Part shown: piece after piece, positions 44,404 through 53,365 of the stretch
Layout: the number at the start of each line of letters is the position of its first letter
How positions within the stretch are numbered: position 1 is the stretch's first letter
From: Anaeromassilibacillus sp. An172
GTDB lineage: Bacteria > Bacillota > Clostridia > Oscillospirales > Acutalibacteraceae
NCBI RefSeq assembly: GCF_002160515.1
Contig: NZ_NFKS01000011.1
Span: forward strand, 1-64,000
DNA: 64,000 bases
Direction: 5' to 3'
Program-made: the position numbers and the translations under genes
The notes under the pieces: model-generated
Told to the model about the DNA's origin: nothing
What the model saw: only the letters and a program-made list of their open reading frames with translations
The model's database searches: none

Positions 44404-45231
44404 ATGAGGCTGCCTGAACCTATAGATATCAATACCCTTTATAAAATTGAACATATCAGCAAATTCACACGTATTGCCAGAATAATAACACTGATGCTTT
44501 CTTTTATATTTTTGATATGGTTTATAATCCCAATCGGTTTTGGTATTTTAAATTTCGGAAATATTTTTGGCATATTTTTATGTCTGTTTTTTATCTTCAC
44601 CTATGGATTTCGCAGAACCTTTTTGAGAATAAAGCACTATTTCAGCCAACACGGAGTTCTTTCCGTATGCTGGCACTGCGGCAAAATTGCAATAACCTTT
44701 TTTCTGATTTATGCTATAGTTATTACTGCTTTTATGATGATAGTCAGCTTCATCCCTCCTGCTCAAAATTCAACGGCTATTGTTCTGGGTTGTCAGGTAA
44801 GAGGCAGAGAACCAAGTTTAATGCTTCAAGAACGAATTAACGCCGCCTCGGATTATATGATAGATAATACCGCCGCCCGACTTATAGCTTCAGGCGGAAA
44901 AGGCGAAGGCGAGGATATCAGCGAAGCCGAATGTATCATTACAGAGCTTGAGAAAGACAATATAAAAAGACTTAGAATGTACCTCGAAGACAACTCAAGC
45001 AATACTTCAGAAAACATTGAAAACTCCATTGGAATAATTGACAATTACGGACTTGAGCCAAATGTAGCAATAGTCACCGACTTTTTCCATCAGTTAAGAG
45101 CAAGACTTATTCTACAGAAAAATGATTATCATGGCAGCATAGGCTCTGTAAACGCCAATACAAACATTCTATTCGCACCAACATACATAGTTCGTGAATG
45201 GTTTGCTATAATGAAGGAACTTATATTTTAA
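44404..45231 (+). CDS. YdcF/SanA-like DUF218 membrane protein
   Basis: 275 residues. Hydrophobic segments at ~25-62 and ~92-118 are followed by a DUF218 domain: AIVLGCQVRGREPSLMLQER, ARLIASGGKGEGEDISEAEC, NSSNTSENIENSIGII and VAIVTDFFHQLRAR. The family may act in cell-envelope metabolism (SanA relates to vancomycin sensitivity in enterobacteria); the reaction is not known. RBS AAGGAGG before ATG 44404. Confidence 0.85.
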   Translation: MRLPEPIDINTLYKIEHISKFTRIARIITLMLSFIFLIWFIIPIGFGILNFGNIFGIFLCLFFIFTYGFRRTFLRIKHYFSQHGVLSVCWHCGKIAITFFLIYAIVITAFMMIVSFIPPAQNSTAIVLGCQVRGREPSLMLQERINAASDYMIDNTAARLIASGGKGEGEDISEAECIITELEKDNIKRLRMYLEDNSSNTSENIENSIGIIDNYGLEPNVAIVTDFFHQLRARLILQKNDYHGSIGSVNANTNILFAPTYIVREWFAIMKELIF

Positions 45232-45240
45232 TATAAATAC

Positions 45241-45271
45241 AAAAAGACATCCGAAAATGGATGTCTTTTTT
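45241..45271 (+). terminator. Terminator after the YdcF-like gene
   Basis: Stem AAAAGACATCC/GGATGTCTTTT with loop GAAAAT, then T. Confidence 0.9.
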
Positions 45272-45284
45272 AGTTAAAAATTTA

Positions 45285-45318
45285 ATATAAAAAAGCTGCC
45301 TTTCCAGGAAAGGCAGCT
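45285..45318 (-). terminator. Terminator after rplL
   Basis: Minus-strand 12-bp stem AGCTGCCTTTCC/GGAAAGGCAGCT with a one-base centre, followed by a run of T. Confidence 0.9.
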
Positions 45319-45366
45319 TCTATGTTTCTAATTATTGAAAATGAAATAATCGGGCTAAAGCCTAAA

Positions 45367-45741
45367 TTATTTAACCTCAACTTCTGCGCCTGCAGCCTCG
45401 AGCTTGGACTTGAGAGCCTCAGCGTCGTCCTTAGAGATACCCTCTTTGAGAGCCTTAGGAGCGTTGTCAACAACTTCCTTAGCCTCTTTAAGACCAAGAC
45501 CTGTTGCCTCTCTAACTGCCTTGATAACAGCAATCTTGTTGCCGCCAGCAGCCTTAAGGATAACGTCGAACTCTGTCTTCTCTTCCTCTGCTGCAGCAGC
45601 TGCAACAGGACCAGCAACTGCAACAGCAGCAGCTGCGGATACACCAAACTCATCCTCAACAGCGTGTACAAGCTCAGAAAGCTCGAGAACTGTGAGAGTC
45701 TTCAATTCTTCAATAATAGCAGTAATCTTCTCAGATGCCAT
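45367..45741 (-). CDS. rplL: Ribosomal protein bL12 (L7/L12)
   Basis: 124 residues. The N-terminal dimerisation helix ([20 protein letters not shown]), an Ala-rich hinge ([19 protein letters not shown]) and the C-terminal factor-binding domain ([20 protein letters not shown]) are all present. It forms the ribosomal stalk that recruits translation GTPases. ATG 45741 has GGAGG upstream. The tail ends VEVK. Downstream partner of rplJ, 111 bases away. Confidence 0.98.
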   Translation of the reverse strand: MASEKITAIIEELKTLTVLELSELVHAVEDEFGVSAAAAVAVAGPVAAAAAEEEKTEFDVILKAAGGNKIAVIKAVREATGLGLKEAKEVVDNAPKALKEGISKDDAEALKSKLEAAGAEVEVK

Positions 45742-45852
45742 TTTAATAACCTCCAATATTTTGTTGAATTTAGATTTTAACTTCGGTCTTAATTTTCTCT
45801 TGACCTTTTAAAGTGTGTCCTATGACACTAAACGCACATACAGAAATTAAAA

Positions 45853-46371
45853 TTATTCTGCTGCTGCCTCTGCAGGAGCCTCCTGCTTGTCCACGATAGC
45901 CTGTACAGCTCTTGCAAAACTTGCGATAGGTGCCTGGAATGCGCCCAATACGTTTGCAAGAAGAACTTCTCTTGATGGGAGCTTGGAAAGACCAATAATC
46001 TTATCCATGTCAATAACTTCACCGTCAAGGTAACCGCTCTTAACTTCGAACTTCTTGTTTTTCTCTGCAAAACCGCAAAGAATTCTTGCAGCTGCTACAT
46101 AATCTTCTGCACTTGTAGCGATAGCTGTTGTATCCTCGAGAACAGGAGTAAGTCCCTCAAGACCAACCTCTTCGCAAGCTCTCTTAAGGAGTGTGTTCTT
46201 AACTACAGTGTACTTAACGCCAGCTTCTCTAAGCTCTTTTCTGAGCTTTGTATCCTCGGCAACTGTGATACCCTTATAGTTTACGATAACACCTGCTACT
46301 GAATTTTTAAGTCTGTCAGAAAGTTCAGCAACAACAGCCTTCTTTTGCTCTAAAATCTTCTCACTTGGCAA
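45853..46371 (-). CDS. rplJ: Ribosomal protein uL10
   Basis: 172 residues from a TTG start at 46371 with GGAGGTG upstream. EQKKAVVAELSDRLKNSVAG and VNYKGITVAEDTKLRKELRE, then VVKNTLLKRA are typical L10; the Ala-rich C-terminus binds L12 dimers. The longer reading frame upstream is open through the leader, but has no start signal. Autoregulation through the L10 leader is expected. Confidence 0.97.
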   Translation of the reverse strand: MPSEKILEQKKAVVAELSDRLKNSVAGVIVNYKGITVAEDTKLRKELREAGVKYTVVKNTLLKRACEEVGLEGLTPVLEDTTAIATSAEDYVAAARILCGFAEKNKKFEVKSGYLDGEVIDMDKIIGLSKLPSREVLLANVLGAFQAPIASFARAVQAIVDKQEAPAEAAAE

Positions 46372-46401
46372 GATATTCACCTCCGTTAATTTTTCATAAC
46401 G

Positions 46402-46585
46402 CAGTTCAAAAAAAGCAGCCTCTCCCAATCGGAAGAGGCGGTATTATACAATCATAAAATAATTACTGAAATTGTATCATGCTTCTTCCTCGGCAGGCAG
46501 GCACAAGGCCTTTACGTAAAACGCCTGCTGTCTTTAGAACAGCGATTTGTTTTTCATACAGAAAAACAGCTCGATTTATCGAGCT
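46402..46585 (-). promoter_or_regulatory. Ribosomal L10 leader with terminal hairpin
   Basis: Minus-strand leader containing GACAGCAGGCG, GCCTTGTGCCTGCC and TGCCGAGGA, the L10(L12)4-binding motif known from Firmicutes. It opens with a hairpin GCTCGAT/ATCGAGC near +1. A GC-rich hairpin GCCTCTTCC/GGGAGAGGC at 46418-46439 followed by a T run acts as an attenuator terminator before rplJ. Confidence 0.85.
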
Positions 46586-46590
46586 TTTAT

Positions 46591-46619
46591 ATTTTACCAT
46601 ACACTAATATCTATGTCAA
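46591..46619 (-). promoter_or_regulatory. Sigma-A promoter of rplJ-rplL
   Basis: Minus strand TTGACA (46619-46614), 17-base spacer, TAAAAT (46596-46591). Confidence 0.85.
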
Positions 46620-46650
46620 GACTTTTTTAATTATATTTTAAAAATAAATT

Positions 46651-46677
46651 AAAAAACCCGACGAAATGTCGGGCTTT
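46651..46677 (-). terminator. Terminator after rplA
   Basis: Stem CCCGAC/GTCGGG with a five-base loop and a minus-strand run of T. It separates rplA from the rplJ promoter. Confidence 0.8.
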
Positions 46678-46704
46678 AAATACAAATATAAAGTAATCAG
46701 AAAA

Positions 46705-47400
46705 TTAAGCGCCAAACTTGTTTGGGTTAATCTTCACGCCAGGTCCCATAGTAGATGTTACTGTGCAGGACTTGATGTACTGACCCTTTGCAGCAGCTGG
46801 CTTTGCCTTAACGATTGCTCCCATAAGAGCATCCAGGTTCTCGCCAAGCTTCTCTACGCCGAAGCTTACCTTGCCGATTGGGCAGTGAATGATATTTGTT
46901 TTATCAAGACGATACTCAATCTTACCAGCCTTAGCTTCCTTGATAGCCTTAGCAATATCAGGAGTAACAGTACCGGCCTTTGGGTTTGGCATAAGGCCTC
47001 TCGGTCCGAGAATCTTACCGAGACGTCCAACAAGACCCATGCAGTCTGGTGTTGTGATGAGAACGTCGAAGTCCATCCAGCCTTCAGACTGAATCTTCTG
47101 TGTCATGTCCTCTGCACCAACATAGTCTGCGCCTGCTTCTTTAGCAATATTCTCGTTTTCGCCTTTGCAGATTGCGAGAATTCTTACGTTTTTACCTGTA
47201 CCGTTAGGAAGAACAATAGCGCCTCTAACCTGCTGATCAGCGTGACGGCTGTCAACGCCCAGCTTAACATGAAGCTCTACTGTTTCATCAAACTTAGCTT
47301 TTGCAGTTTTTACGCAAAGATCGAGTGCTTCGTTAGAATCGTAATATTTGGTGTTGTCAACAAGCTTTACGCTGTCAACATACTTCTTACCATGTTTCAT
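46705..47400 (-). CDS. rplA: Ribosomal protein uL1
   Basis: 231 residues. [50 protein letters not shown] and [19 protein letters not shown] are L1 hallmarks. It binds the 23S stalk and, in many bacteria, represses its own rplK-rplA mRNA. A hairpin resembling the one before rplK lies in the 63-base spacer upstream (47420-47451). RBS GGAGG before ATG 47400. Confidence 0.98.
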   Translation of the reverse strand: MKHGKKYVDSVKLVDNTKYYDSNEALDLCVKTAKAKFDETVELHVKLGVDSRHADQQVRGAIVLPNGTGKNVRILAICKGENENIAKEAGADYVGAEDMTQKIQSEGWMDFDVLITTPDCMGLVGRLGKILGPRGLMPNPKAGTVTPDIAKAIKEAKAGKIEYRLDKTNIIHCPIGKVSFGVEKLGENLDALMGAIVKAKPAAAKGQYIKSCTVTSTMGPGVKINPNKFGA

Positions 47401-47419
47401 CGCTTTTCCTCCATTTTAG

Positions 47420-47451
47420 GTGGTCATACGGAAATCAAAACTTCCTCCCAC
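47420..47451 (-). promoter_or_regulatory. Hairpin before rplA, copy of the rplK leader hairpin
   Basis: Minus-strand GTGGGAGGAA...TTTCC...TGACCAC: GTGG (47451-47448) can pair with CCAC (47423-47420) around GGAA/TTCC. The same layout, with flanking GTAATCC and TGGAGG, precedes rplK. Possible L1 autoregulatory site. Confidence 0.5.
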
Positions 47452-47463
47452 CCGGATTACATT

Positions 47464-47889
47464 TTAATCAACAACTTCAATACCCATGCTTCTTGCAGTA
47501 CCGGCGATCATGCTCATTGCTGTCTCTACTGATGAAGCATTGAGGTCTGGCATCTTCTGCTCTGCGATAGCCTTAACCTGCTCACGGGTAATTTTGGCAA
47601 CCTTTGTCTTGTTTGGTACGCCTGAGCCGCTTTCGATTCCGCAAGCCTTCTTAATAAGAACAGCTGCTGGTGGAGTCTTTGTTACAAATGTAAATGAACG
47701 GTCTGCGTATACTGTAATAACTACCGGAATGATAAGTCCTACATCGTTCTTTGTGCGCTCATTGAATTCCTTTGTGAACGCAACAATGTTAACACCATGC
47801 TGACCGAGAGCCGGTCCAACTGGTGGTGCCGGAGTAGCTTTTCCGGCAGGTATCTGCAGTTTAATAAAACCTGTTACCTTTTGAGCCAT
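47464..47889 (-). CDS. rplK: Ribosomal protein uL11
   Basis: 141 residues. [40 protein letters not shown] and [13 protein letters not shown] are the L11 signatures. It binds the GTPase-associated centre of 23S rRNA. It lies 118 bases downstream of nusG, an interval that includes the hairpin described at 47912. RBS GGAGGTG before ATG 47889. Confidence 0.98.
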   Translation of the reverse strand: MAQKVTGFIKLQIPAGKATPAPPVGPALGQHGVNIVAFTKEFNERTKNDVGLIIPVVITVYADRSFTFVTKTPPAAVLIKKACGIESGSGVPNKTKVAKITREQVKAIAEQKMPDLNASSVETAMSMIAGTARSMGIEVVD

Positions 47890-47911
47890 TGTGTTTGCAC
47901 CTCCAAAATTC

Positions 47912-47951
47912 GTGGTCAGTTGCGGGAAACAACTATTGGGTTCCCTCCCAC
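47912..47951 (-). promoter_or_regulatory. Hairpin in the rplK leader
   Basis: Minus-strand GTGGGAGGGAA...TTTCCCGCAACTGACCAC. GTGG (47951-47948) pairs with CCAC (47915-47912) and GGGAA with TTCCC. Shared with the rplA upstream region; candidate binding site for L1 or another ribosomal protein. Confidence 0.5.
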
Positions 47952-48007
47952 AAGGGATTACTGAAAAAATTTTAATCCCTCAAATAATAGCTTTTGCTAA
48001 TTATTCC

Positions 48008-48532
48008 TTATTCTTCAATAGGTTCAACCTGATGCAATTCAAGTTCAACCGGTGTTTCTCGTCCGAACATTGATACTGTTACTCGGACATAATTTTTATC
48101 GGTTATAAGCTCTTCAACTACGCCTACAAAGTCCTCAAGTGGTCCTTCTGTAATGCGCACTGTGTCGCCTTCCGAATATGAAACCTCAACGCTGCGGGTT
48201 TCTACTCCCATACGTACAACCTCTGCGTCTGAAAGAGGCACAGGCTTTGACGATGGGCCGACAAATCCGGTACATCCTCTGATATTTCTTACAACGTACC
48301 ATGTTTCATCGGTATAAACCATCTTTACAAAAACATAACCGGGGTAAAGCTTTCTTTCAACCTCTTTGGTCTTGTCGTCTTTAACCTCTGTAACTGTTTC
48401 TGTGGGAACTTTTACCTCAAGGATAAGGTCCTGAAGATTTCTGTTCTCAACTGTGGTTCTTAAATTGGACGCTACTTTGTTTTCGTAACCTGAATAGGTA
48501 TGAATAACATACCACTTTGCTTCATCGGGCAT
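48008..48532 (-). CDS. nusG: Transcription antitermination protein NusG
   Basis: 174 residues. The NGN domain shows KWYVIHTYSGYENKVASNL, ERKLYPGYVFVKM and WYVVRNIRGCTGFVG; the C-terminal KOW domain shows GDTVRITEGPLEDFVG. It binds RNA polymerase and modulates pausing and termination. It follows secE by 49 bases in the standard secE-nusG-rplK-rplA order. Confidence 0.98.
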   Translation of the reverse strand: MPDEAKWYVIHTYSGYENKVASNLRTTVENRNLQDLILEVKVPTETVTEVKDDKTKEVERKLYPGYVFVKMVYTDETWYVVRNIRGCTGFVGPSSKPVPLSDAEVVRMGVETRSVEVSYSEGDTVRITEGPLEDFVGVVEELITDKNYVRVTVSMFGRETPVELELHQVEPIEE

Positions 48533-48581
48533 TTAAACTTTCATCCTCTCTTAAAAAGTAAAAGCTGAACCCTAAAGTTAA

Positions 48582-48851
48582 TTATGTGGCTGCTGTTTCC
48601 ATAACCAAGTTCAACAAAGCATAGAGTCCTCGGTCGAGTGCGAAAATAAATACGCCCATAATTGCAATTACTGCAATAACAACCAAGAAGTTCTTTGTTG
48701 TTGCCTTTGGTGTAGGCCATGTGATTTTTTTCAACTCGCCTTTGCATTCGCGGAAGAACTTAGCTGTTTTGGAAAAGAAGCCAACTTTGCCTTTTGAGTC
48801 CTTCTTCTCTTTTTTGCCTTCGACTTTTTTGTCGATATTCTTGTCAGCCAT
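48582..48851 (-). CDS. secE: Preprotein translocase subunit SecE
   Basis: 89 residues. A Lys-rich N-terminus is followed by FFRECKGELKKITWPTPKAT, the amphipathic SecE helix, and one membrane helix (FLVVIAVIAIMGVFIFALD). Essential clamp of the SecYEG channel. The charged N-terminal extension (KKVEGKKEKKDSKGK) is longer than in minimal SecE. RBS GGAGG before ATG 48851. Confidence 0.97.
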   Translation of the reverse strand: MADKNIDKKVEGKKEKKDSKGKVGFFSKTAKFFRECKGELKKITWPTPKATTKNFLVVIAVIAIMGVFIFALDRGLYALLNLVMETAAT

Positions 48852-48869
48852 AGCCTAATCCTCCACCAA

Positions 48870-49019
48870 TTACTTTGTTTCCTTGTGCAGAGTATGCTTT
48901 TTGCAGAATCTGCAGTACTTGTTCATTTCGAGCCTGTCAGGGTCATTCTTCTTGTTCTTCATTGTGTTGTAGTTACGCTGTTTGCACTCTGTGCAGGCTA
49001 GTGTGATTTTTACTCTCAT
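48870..49019 (-). CDS. rpmG: Ribosomal protein bL33
   Basis: 49 residues from ATG 49019 (GGGAGGTG upstream). [15 protein letters not shown] and [15 protein letters not shown] give two CxxC pairs, the zinc-binding form of L33. First gene of the rpmG-secE-nusG transcript, driven by the promoter at 49107-49135. Confidence 0.97.
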   Translation of the reverse strand: MRVKITLACTECKQRNYNTMKNKKNDPDRLEMNKYCRFCKKHTLHKETK

Positions 49020-49106
49020 TGACGGCACCTCCCGGTATTTTTCGGAATAATTTAGCCTCCCTCTAAAGGGCACAAAAAAATAAACCCCTTTTTCTGAGGT
49101 ATTTCA

Positions 49107-49135
49107 AGTATATCATAATAATCTTTTCAAGTCAA
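49107..49135 (-). promoter_or_regulatory. Sigma-A promoter of rpmG-secE-nusG-rplK-rplA
   Basis: Minus strand TTGACT (49135-49130), 17-base spacer, TATACT (49112-49107). Confidence 0.8.
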
Positions 49136-49167
49136 CACTTTTTTGTTGTTTTTATTGACAGGAAAAT

Positions 49168-49199
49168 TAAAATGCGAAGCGATTTTTTTCGCTCCGCAC
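49168..49199 (-). terminator. Terminator after the 49219 gene
   Basis: Minus-strand stem GTGCGGAGCG/CGCTTCGCAT (10 bp with wobble pairs) followed by a T-rich tract. Confidence 0.75.
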
Positions 49200-49218
49200 T
49201 TGAATTTTAATAGTTTTA

Positions 49219-50013
49219 TCAGTCGTTGAGAGTGTATCCCTCGTCTGAACCTTTCTTCTTTTTCTTAATCTTTTCAGGCTTTACTTTTTTACCTTTGTAG
49301 TGTCTTGCGCCCTCCCATGACTTTTTAAGGTTATCGGACATTGTCTCCTCAAGGATTTCTCTGTATTTATCATCCAGAGCATTGAGTATTACGATTGTAA
49401 TTATTGAACGTGTGTCCTTATTTCCGTTTCCGTACTGAGCGCCGAGAATTGAAACAAGCTTTGTGATTTCAGGCTTTGAACCTGTTTCCAAAAGTCTGTT
49501 GATTTTCGGAAGAATTTTTTCCTCTGTAAATGTAACGCCTCTGAATGGATAGTATGAGTTCTCTTCCTCTTTAATTTCCTCTCTCAGCTCCGGGAAAAGT
49601 CCCACAAGTCTTTTTGCAAAGAATTTTGGGTCTGCGTTGCCCTCGTCCTCGCTTTTCTTTCTCTTTGTCTGAGCAACTCTCTTTACAACCTTTGCCGCTG
49701 TAACCATCTCAACAAAGTCGTTTGCGATGCTGTCCGCCTCTTTCATTGTATCTGTTTCAGGGTCAAACATCCATGTAGCCAAAACTCTCCACTTGTTGTC
49801 CGGGCCTTCATCTGTCATAGCACAGCTTCTCAAAACCATGTGCTTTTTATCGGTGAAGTAAACCACGGAATATGCAACACCTTCGCCGGTGAAAAGAGCA
49901 GCCATCTCTTCTGATGTTGAAGCCGCAATCTTCTGCTTTTTAAAGCCCTGTCCTTCCAGAACTTTCTGAAGTTTATTAGATATTGACTCAAACGCTGTTT
50001 CCAACTTTACCAT
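49219..50013 (-). CDS. Conserved hypothetical cytoplasmic protein
   Basis: 264 residues, starting ATG 50013 (MVKLETAF) or the ATG just before it. No signal or membrane segment. An N-terminal alpha/beta part (~1-115, with GEGVAYSVVYFTDKKHMVLR) is followed by a basic linker (RKKSEDEGNAD), a helical part (~130-235) and a strongly Lys-rich end (GKKVKPEKIKKKKKGSDEG). The basic tail suggests nucleic-acid contact. No family recognised. Confidence 0.65.
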   Translation of the reverse strand: MVKLETAFESISNKLQKVLEGQGFKKQKIAASTSEEMAALFTGEGVAYSVVYFTDKKHMVLRSCAMTDEGPDNKWRVLATWMFDPETDTMKEADSIANDFVEMVTAAKVVKRVAQTKRKKSEDEGNADPKFFAKRLVGLFPELREEIKEEENSYYPFRGVTFTEEKILPKINRLLETGSKPEITKLVSILGAQYGNGNKDTRSIITIVILNALDDKYREILEETMSDNLKKSWEGARHYKGKKVKPEKIKKKKKGSDEGYTLND

Positions 50014-50162
50014 CAAATTAACATCCTCTCAAATCTGCCGTGCAGATTTTATATTTTTCTTTGGCAGGATAAGCCAAAACTCATAAAGTCAAAATTATAC
50101 CACTTAATTATATATTAAAGGTTATACCTTGTCAATTATTTTCACAATTTACTCACAAAATA

Positions 50163-51902
50163 TTACATATGGTCGGGGCATGAAATTTTAAACATTCCCA
50201 AAACATTTGCAATAACGGTCTTTACAGCCATGCAAAGGTTAAGTCTTGCCTGTGTAAGGTGTTCGTCGTCGCCCTTAACACGGCAGGCGTTGTAGAACTT
50301 ATGGAACAGTGTAGCCAATGTGGTTACATACTTTGTAATTCTTGTTGGGTCGTAGCTCTTTGCTGACTCGATAATCTCCCTTGTGTACTCGGCAAGATGA
50401 TTTATAAGCTCTTTTTCCTCCGGTGATGAAAGGAGACAAAGCTCTTCATCTGTGCAGCTTCTCAGCTTTATTCCCTCGTTTTCAAGGGTTTTGAGGATAC
50501 TGCAAATTCTTGCATGGGCATACTGAACATAATATACAGGGTTCTGATTGTCGTGAGCAACTGCAAGGTCAAGGTCAAAGTCCATCTGAGTGTTTGCCTC
50601 TCTTGTGTTAAAAAGGAATCTTGCGCTGTCGAGAGGTACTTCATCCAAAAGGTCGGCAAGCTGTATAGCCTTACCTGTTCTCTTACTCATTCTTACAGGA
50701 ACACCGTTTCTAACAAGCTTTACAAGCTGCATCAAAACAACGTCAAGCTTGTCGCCGTCATAGCCAATAGCGTCCATTGCGCCCTGCATACGCATAACGT
50801 GGCCGTGGTGGTCGGCTCCCCAAATATCGATACATGTGTCGAAGCCTCTGTCAAATTTATTCTTGTGATATGCGATATCAGCCGCAAAATAGGTTGGTGT
50901 TCCGTTTTTACGGATGATAACGTCGTCTTTAAGCTCAAGCTTATCAATATTAGCCTGCTTCTTGCCTTTTTTCAAAAGTCTTTCTGTTACAACCTGGGCG
51001 TTTTTATACCACAGTGCGCCATCGCTTTCATAGGTAAGACCTTTTTCAGTGAGCAGGTCTACAACTGCCTTTACCGCTCCGCTTTCGTGGAGTGTGCTTT
51101 CAAAGAACCAGTTGTCGTAAACAATACCGTATTTGCCGATATCGCTCTGCATTTTCTTTATGTTCTTTGGAAGAGCGTATTCTACAAGCTTATCCTTTCT
51201 CTCTCTTGAATCGAGATTTACAAGGCAGTCGCCGTTAAGGTCAGCATATTCCTTTGCAAGGTCGATAATATCTGCGCCCTGATATCCGTCCTCAGGGAAA
51301 ATAATCTCGTCGCCCTTATATATCTGGAGATATCTTGCCTCCAAAGAGCAGGCAAACTTTTCAATCTGGTTTCCTGCGTCGTTTACATAGAACTCTCTGT
51401 ATGCGTCAAAGCCTGCGGCGTCAAGCACGGAAGCAAGGCAGTCGCCTAAAGCTCCGCCTCTGGCGTTTCCCATGTGCATAGGGCCTGTAGGGTTGGCTGA
51501 AACAAATTCAACCATATACTTTTTGCCCTGACCGTAATTGCTTTTACCGTAGTCTGCGCCCTTTTCCTCTATCTCTTTCAAAACATTTGCATAGTACATT
51601 GGAGAATAGAAAAAGTTTATAAATCCGGGGCCGGCAGTTTCGCATCTCTCTATAACAGAACCTGTAAGGTCGATGTTATCTGTAATTGCCTTTGCAATTT
51701 TGAAAGGCGGCATTCTGAAAGACTTTGCGCCTGCCATTGCGGCGTTTGTTGCCAAGTCGCCGTTTGTTCTGTCTGCCGGTGTTTCTATTATAAAATCATA
51801 AAGCTCTGCCGCTGGAAGTTCGCCTTTTTCCTGAGCCTGCTTTATTGCCTTTACGATAATTTCTTTAAGCTGCAATTCTGTGTTTATTGCTGTCTGTGAC
51901 AT
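50163..51902 (-). CDS. argS: Arginyl-tRNA synthetase
   Basis: 579 residues. The HIGH-type motif is GPMHMGNARGG, the KMSKS-type motif is VRMSKRTGKAIQL, and SANPTGP precedes the first motif as usual. The C-terminal anticodon-binding helical domain (~455-579) ends ANVLGMFKISCPDHM. It charges tRNA-Arg. First of the visible argS-side genes; RBS AAGGGG before ATG 51902. Upstream lies DUF1934 with a gap of 35 bases. Confidence 0.97.
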   Translation of the reverse strand: MSQTAINTELQLKEIIVKAIKQAQEKGELPAAELYDFIIETPADRTNGDLATNAAMAGAKSFRMPPFKIAKAITDNIDLTGSVIERCETAGPGFINFFYSPMYYANVLKEIEEKGADYGKSNYGQGKKYMVEFVSANPTGPMHMGNARGGALGDCLASVLDAAGFDAYREFYVNDAGNQIEKFACSLEARYLQIYKGDEIIFPEDGYQGADIIDLAKEYADLNGDCLVNLDSRERKDKLVEYALPKNIKKMQSDIGKYGIVYDNWFFESTLHESGAVKAVVDLLTEKGLTYESDGALWYKNAQVVTERLLKKGKKQANIDKLELKDDVIIRKNGTPTYFAADIAYHKNKFDRGFDTCIDIWGADHHGHVMRMQGAMDAIGYDGDKLDVVLMQLVKLVRNGVPVRMSKRTGKAIQLADLLDEVPLDSARFLFNTREANTQMDFDLDLAVAHDNQNPVYYVQYAHARICSILKTLENEGIKLRSCTDEELCLLSSPEEKELINHLAEYTREIIESAKSYDPTRITKYVTTLATLFHKFYNACRVKGDDEHLTQARLNLCMAVKTVIANVLGMFKISCPDHM

Positions 51903-51937
51903 ATCTATTCCCCTTTTGTTCTTTCTCTTCTTTTATA

Positions 51938-52387
51938 TTACAATACCAATTCGGCACTATCGTTTTTATGTTTAACGGTGATGTGAAACTCGTTTTCACT
52001 GGCAAGGGACGCATTAAAGTCTATTGTATATTTTACAAAAAGCTCCCCGCCCTCTTCACTTAATGTGGAATTTATCTGGGATGTATAAATACCTATCATC
52101 ATTTCCCCTACGGGAACGCTGTAATGACAGTAATGTCTGCGGTCTTTTTCAAGGGTAAGTCTTGAGGAAATTCCGCCGGCACGCATAATGGTTACCATCT
52201 TCTCCCCCTCAGCCTTTACAACGGATGTATAGTGTTCGCTGGGATTTTCCTTGTCGTATTCTTCATAGGTGATAAAATATTTTCCGTTGCGGAAAACATA
52301 GCTCCCCTCTGTGACTACCTCCACCGTATCGGTTTCACCGTCTATTTTCTGTTTTCCCACTATAGAAATCAGGTAATTGCTTTCCAT
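51938..52387 (-). CDS. DUF1934 beta-barrel protein
   Basis: 149 residues from ATG 52387 (AAGGG seven bases before). ISIVGKQKIDGETDTVEVVT, then YFITYEEYDKE and SINSTLSE-like strands fit DUF1934 (YwiB-like), a calycin-type beta barrel. Function unknown. It lies 35 bases upstream of argS and 21 bases after murI; murI-DUF1934-argS is probably one operon. Confidence 0.85.
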   Translation of the reverse strand: MESNYLISIVGKQKIDGETDTVEVVTEGSYVFRNGKYFITYEEYDKENPSEHYTSVVKAEGEKMVTIMRAGGISSRLTLEKDRRHYCHYSVPVGEMMIGIYTSQINSTLSEEGGELFVKYTIDFNASLASENEFHITVKHKNDSAELVL

Positions 52388-52408
52388 ATTTTTTCCCTTC
52401 ATAAAAAA

Positions 52409-53221
52409 TTAATAACAGCCTATATCTATCTGCTTTACGCAGTCGCCAACGTCTTCTCCCAGGAAAAGTCCCGCAACCTTTGAAAATCCGTCAGGCGTAT
52501 CGCTTACATAAAACTCACAGGTGTGCCCGTCGTCATCTGTATTTAAAAGTGAATGTTCCTTTAAAATCTTTGCGGCGTATATGGCGGTTTCCTTTCCGGA
52601 ATCTATCAAAGCTACATGGTCGCCCATATATTCTGAAATAGCCTCGCTTAAAATAGGATAGTGAGTACATCCCAAAATAAGGGTATCTACTCCCGCTTCC
52701 TTTACCGGCTTTAAATATCTTTCAACGGTAAGGGAAACAATGGGGTCATCCTTTGAGATAAATCCGCTTTCCACCAAAGAAACAAAAAGCGGGCAATCCT
52801 GTTCTACAACTTCAATATCAGGATTAAATCTCATAATCTCCTTTTTATAGCTGTGACTTCCTATTGTGGCTGTTGTTCCTATTACGCCTATTTTTTTACA
52901 TTTTGTAGCTGCAACCGCCGCAAATGCCGTAGGTCTTACAACGCCGGTATAAAGCACCGGAAGCTCCTCTTTCAAACACTCCGCCACAGAACTCACTGTT
53001 CCGCAGGCTGCTATTACAATCTTTACATTATGGGTCAAAAGAAAAGATGCATCCTGTCTGGCGTATTTTATTATTGTATCACGGCTTCTGTTTCCGTAAG
53101 GAACTCTTCCCGTGTCGCCAAAATACACTATGTTCTCTTTGGGCATTACTTTTTTGAGCTGTTTTACGGCAGTAAGACCGCCCAAGCCTGAATCAAAGAT
53201 ACCGATTGCGGAATTAGACAT
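52409..53221 (-). CDS. murI: Glutamate racemase
   Basis: 270 residues from ATG 53221 (GGAGG upstream). GIFDSGLGGLTAVKQL, the first catalytic Cys in IAACGTVSSV and the second in LILGCTHYP identify MurI. It makes D-glutamate for peptidoglycan in the cytoplasm. VPYGNR in the YFGDTGRVPYGNRS block is the typical substrate loop. MurI and MurD, also encoded here, act in consecutive steps. Confidence 0.95.
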   Translation of the reverse strand: MSNSAIGIFDSGLGGLTAVKQLKKVMPKENIVYFGDTGRVPYGNRSRDTIIKYARQDASFLLTHNVKIVIAACGTVSSVAECLKEELPVLYTGVVRPTAFAAVAATKCKKIGVIGTTATIGSHSYKKEIMRFNPDIEVVEQDCPLFVSLVESGFISKDDPIVSLTVERYLKPVKEAGVDTLILGCTHYPILSEAISEYMGDHVALIDSGKETAIYAAKILKEHSLLNTDDDGHTCEFYVSDTPDGFSKVAGLFLGEDVGDCVKQIDIGCY

Positions 53222-53365
53222 ACTCTGCGCCTCCACTTTCATTCTGTGACACATATTTTCAGATATATAGGGTAAAAATTCCCTTCTACACATATATTTT
53301 ATAATACCACAAAGACTTTGCTACAGTCAAGTTTTTTGCCGCCTATATAAATTTTGAAAAACCAA

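Noticed and set aside
45282-45671. Leu/Arg-rich frame opposite-frame to rplL, and similar frames in rplJ and the collagen-like gene (59363-59830)
   Set aside because: Out-of-frame readings of Ala/Gly-rich genes; no start signals.
48541-48747. Small frame overlapping secE in another frame
   Set aside because: secE is unambiguous in its own frame and this frame has no ribosome-binding site.
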